Shown in pieces: positions 62,405 through 64,000 of a stretch of 64,000 nucleotides of DNA (position 1 is the stretch's first letter; each line of letters begins with the position of its first letter). The translations under genes and the position numbers were made by a program. Source of the DNA: Flavobacterium silvaticum. GTDB lineage: Bacteria; Bacteroidota; Bacteroidia; Flavobacteriales; Flavobacteriaceae. The notes under the pieces are model-generated. The model was not told where the DNA came from. It ran no database searches and saw nothing but the letters and a program-made list of their open reading frames with translations. The DNA is taken from NCBI RefSeq assembly GCF_012911565.1, contig NZ_JAAMPU010000103.1, positions 62,001 to 126,000 of the forward strand, written 5' to 3'.

Positions 62405-64000
62405 ATGATAAAAAAATTATTTTCAGTAGCGGCATTGCTGGTCATGGGATCAGTATTTGCGCAGGAAACAGGTCAGCCTAAACAGATGATCATGTTTATC
62501 GGCGACGGTTTCGGAACCTCGGCCAAAGTAGCGGCGCGAATGGCATTGGGCCAGGGAACTGATGGCAAACGTTTTACGGACGATGCCGGTTTCCACATCC
62601 TGTCTCTTGACAAGCTGGATTACCAAGGGTCTTTGACGACACACAGCCGCAATTCCTGGATTACGGATTCAGGACCGGGTGCATCTGCTTACGCTGCCGG
62701 TGTAAACGGTAAACTGGATAACGAAGCCATTTCGTTCAATGTAGGCGCAGGCGAATCTGTGGAAACCATCCTTGAAAAAGCCAAGAAGGCAGGTTATGCC
62801 GTCGGATTGATCACGACAACCCGTATCACTCACGCGACGCCAGCGACTTTCGGGTCACACATCTGGTTCCGCGACCTTGAAGATTATATCGCTTCACAAT
62901 ATATTTCGTCTACCGAAGCTCAGTACGAGGAAATCTACAACAACGCTTCATCTACGATCGCTCCTTATGATGCAGCCCGCGACTGGGAACTTCCTGCACC
63001 GAAAATAGGCGTTGAGATCGATGTGTTGATGGGCGGTGGCGCACGTCATTTCCTTCCGAACGCTTATGTGCAGAACGTAGTTGATGCGGCCGGAAACCAA
63101 ATCCTCAACGGAAGCGGAAACCCGGTAACCATCACCGGAAAACGTACCGATATGGTCAACCTGATCGATATCGCCGCCACAAGAGGTTATGTGAACGTAA
63201 ACAGCCGCGATGCCTTGTTGAACCTTGACCTGTCTCAGTTTACACCGGACAACGATGCGAAACTGATCGGTTTGTTCAATGCTTCACACGTGAATTACGA
63301 ACAGGATCGCCAGATGAACGCTTCATGGGAACCATCGTTGCCGGAAATGACACAAATGGCAATCGAGGTTTTGAAAGCCAAAGGCGGCGCCAAAGGTTTC
63401 TTCCTTTTGGTAGAAGGCGGACGTATCGACCACCTGGAGCATGCCAACAGCGGTGGTATTACTGTAGTTACAGGTGATACCGGAAATATCTATACAGTCG
63501 ATTCAGATAAACCTTCTTATGTCGGAGGCGGGGAAGCCATTTACGCTGTAACGCCAACGACTCCGCGTCATACAGATGTTTTCGGGTCTGATTACCTGAT
63601 CAAAGAAGTATTGGCTTTCGATTATTCTATTGCACAAGCGCGCAAATTACTCAATGAGACAGATTCGGAGACATTGATCTTCAGTAGCTCTGACCACGAA
63701 TGCGGTGGAACGGCCATCGTCGGTCTTCACGATTCTGCCAATGCACAGAACAACGGAACTTATGTAAGAACCTATGCCCTTGGGCCAAAACAGAACGGTA
63801 ACAATGCGGCTTCAAGTGGTCCTGCTACAGCAACAACCAATGCAAACCCTGCAGGTGTGCAACGCGGTGATATCGATTTTGGGACGACTAGCCCTAACGG
63901 TTGGTATCCGAACTACACGACTTCTGTGTTCCAGGGAAGATCAGAAGAACCTTGGCCTTCTGTTTCAGTCGACGGACGCCGCATCGTAGTCGCATACGCC
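62405..64000 (+). CDS. Alkaline phosphatase (3' end outside window)
   Basis: 532 codons to the window edge without a stop. Signal peptide MIKKLFSVAALLVMGSVFAQ. PhoA-type family: the metal Asp in MIMFIGDGFG, the nucleophile Ser89 in TDSGPGASAYAAG, TTTRITHATPATFGSH, GGRIDHLEHANS (zinc-binding His and Asp) and SSDHECGGTA. PhoA usually has DSAAS, so the DSGPGAS variant is a small difference. A periplasmic or surface location follows from the signal. Phosphomonoester hydrolysis for phosphate acquisition is expected. No pho box was looked for beyond the short divergent gap, and the C-terminal zinc ligand is outside the window. Confidence 0.92.
   Translation, partial: MIKKLFSVAALLVMGSVFAQETGQPKQMIMFIGDGFGTSAKVAARMALGQGTDGKRFTDDAGFHILSLDKLDYQGSLTTHSRNSWITDSGPGASAYAAGVNGKLDNEAISFNVGAGESVETILEKAKKAGYAVGLITTTRITHATPATFGSHIWFRDLEDYIASQYISSTEAQYEEIYNNASSTIAPYDAARDWELPAPKIGVEIDVLMGGGARHFLPNAYVQNVVDAAGNQILNGSGNPVTITGKRTDMVNLIDIAATRGYVNVNSRDALLNLDLSQFTPDNDAKLIGLFNASHVNYEQDRQMNASWEPSLPEMTQMAIEVLKAKGGAKGFFLLVEGGRIDHLEHANSGGITVVTGDTGNIYTVDSDKPSYVGGGEAIYAVTPTTPRHTDVFGSDYLIKEVLAFDYSIAQARKLLNETDSETLIFSSSDHECGGTAIVGLHDSANAQNNGTYVRTYALGPKQNGNNAASSGPATATTNANPAGVQRGDIDFGTTSPNGWYPNYTTSVFQGRSEEPWPSVSVDGRRIVVAYA

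Overview
The window looks like a chromosomal segment from a member of the Flavobacteriaceae (Bacteroidota), close to Flavobacterium. Evidence: a gldI-type gliding lipoprotein gene, four predicted substrates of the type IX secretion system (T9SS) with C-terminal sorting domains, a PorP/SprF-like outer-membrane partner, many SPII lipoproteins, Bacteroidota-type promoters (TTG, about 20 bp, TAnnTTTG) and no obvious Shine-Dalgarno sequences. No tRNA, rRNA, CRISPR array, insertion sequence or prophage gene was seen. The first gene is cut at its 5' end and the last (alkaline phosphatase) at its 3' end.

Layout. 1-11.7 kb: a family 2 glycosyltransferase, a DnaQ/GIY-YIG fusion nuclease, a Crp/Fnr regulator followed by twin palindromes and a membrane protein, a frameshifted small gene, several lineage-specific lipoproteins and membrane proteins, and a type II NADH dehydrogenase. 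12-20.2 kb: a secreted leucine-rich-repeat protein, a soluble triple-PAS histidine kinase, an ECF sigma factor with a probable membrane partner and a TraB/GumN protein, then ExbB/ExbD. 20.4-24.3 kb: NrnA, GldI and two dual-family (cyclophilin-FKBP) immunophilins. 24.3-29.1 kb: small unknown genes, purM, alkB, guaA. 29.1-33.2 kb: two LysM proteins, OsmC, a DUF3820-like protein and a lipoprotein. 33.4-42.2 kb: pyrG, yidC, proC, a YwqK-like protein, a secreted M1-like metallopeptidase, a carboxypeptidase-regulatory-like protein and mnmA. 42.2-46.4 kb (minus strand): two small proteins, homoserine dehydrogenase and a trans-sulfuration enzyme behind a SAM-I riboswitch with its own terminator, i.e. 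a methionine operon. 46.6-64 kb is rich in cell-surface functions: a T9SS subtilase, nitronate monooxygenase, a 2381-residue repeat adhesin followed at 1-nt spacing by PorP/SprF-like and OmpA-like genes, an SdiA-regulated-type propeller with a sorting domain, another propeller, and alkaline phosphatase.

How they work together. The adhesin, PorP/SprF and OmpA genes form a surface-export unit. GldI and the two dual immunophilins would fold proline-rich envelope proteins, and ExbB/ExbD would energise TonB-dependent transport. guaA, purM and pyrG supply nucleotides.

The least explained items are two diverged copies of an intergenic element directly after stop codons (33172-33297 on plus, about 44665-44936 on minus), the twin palindromes behind the Crp/Fnr gene, an orphan plus-strand terminator at 25291-25328, and a frameshift at an A8 tract near 5200. 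All assignments come from reading the sequence and recalling protein families; no database search was run.
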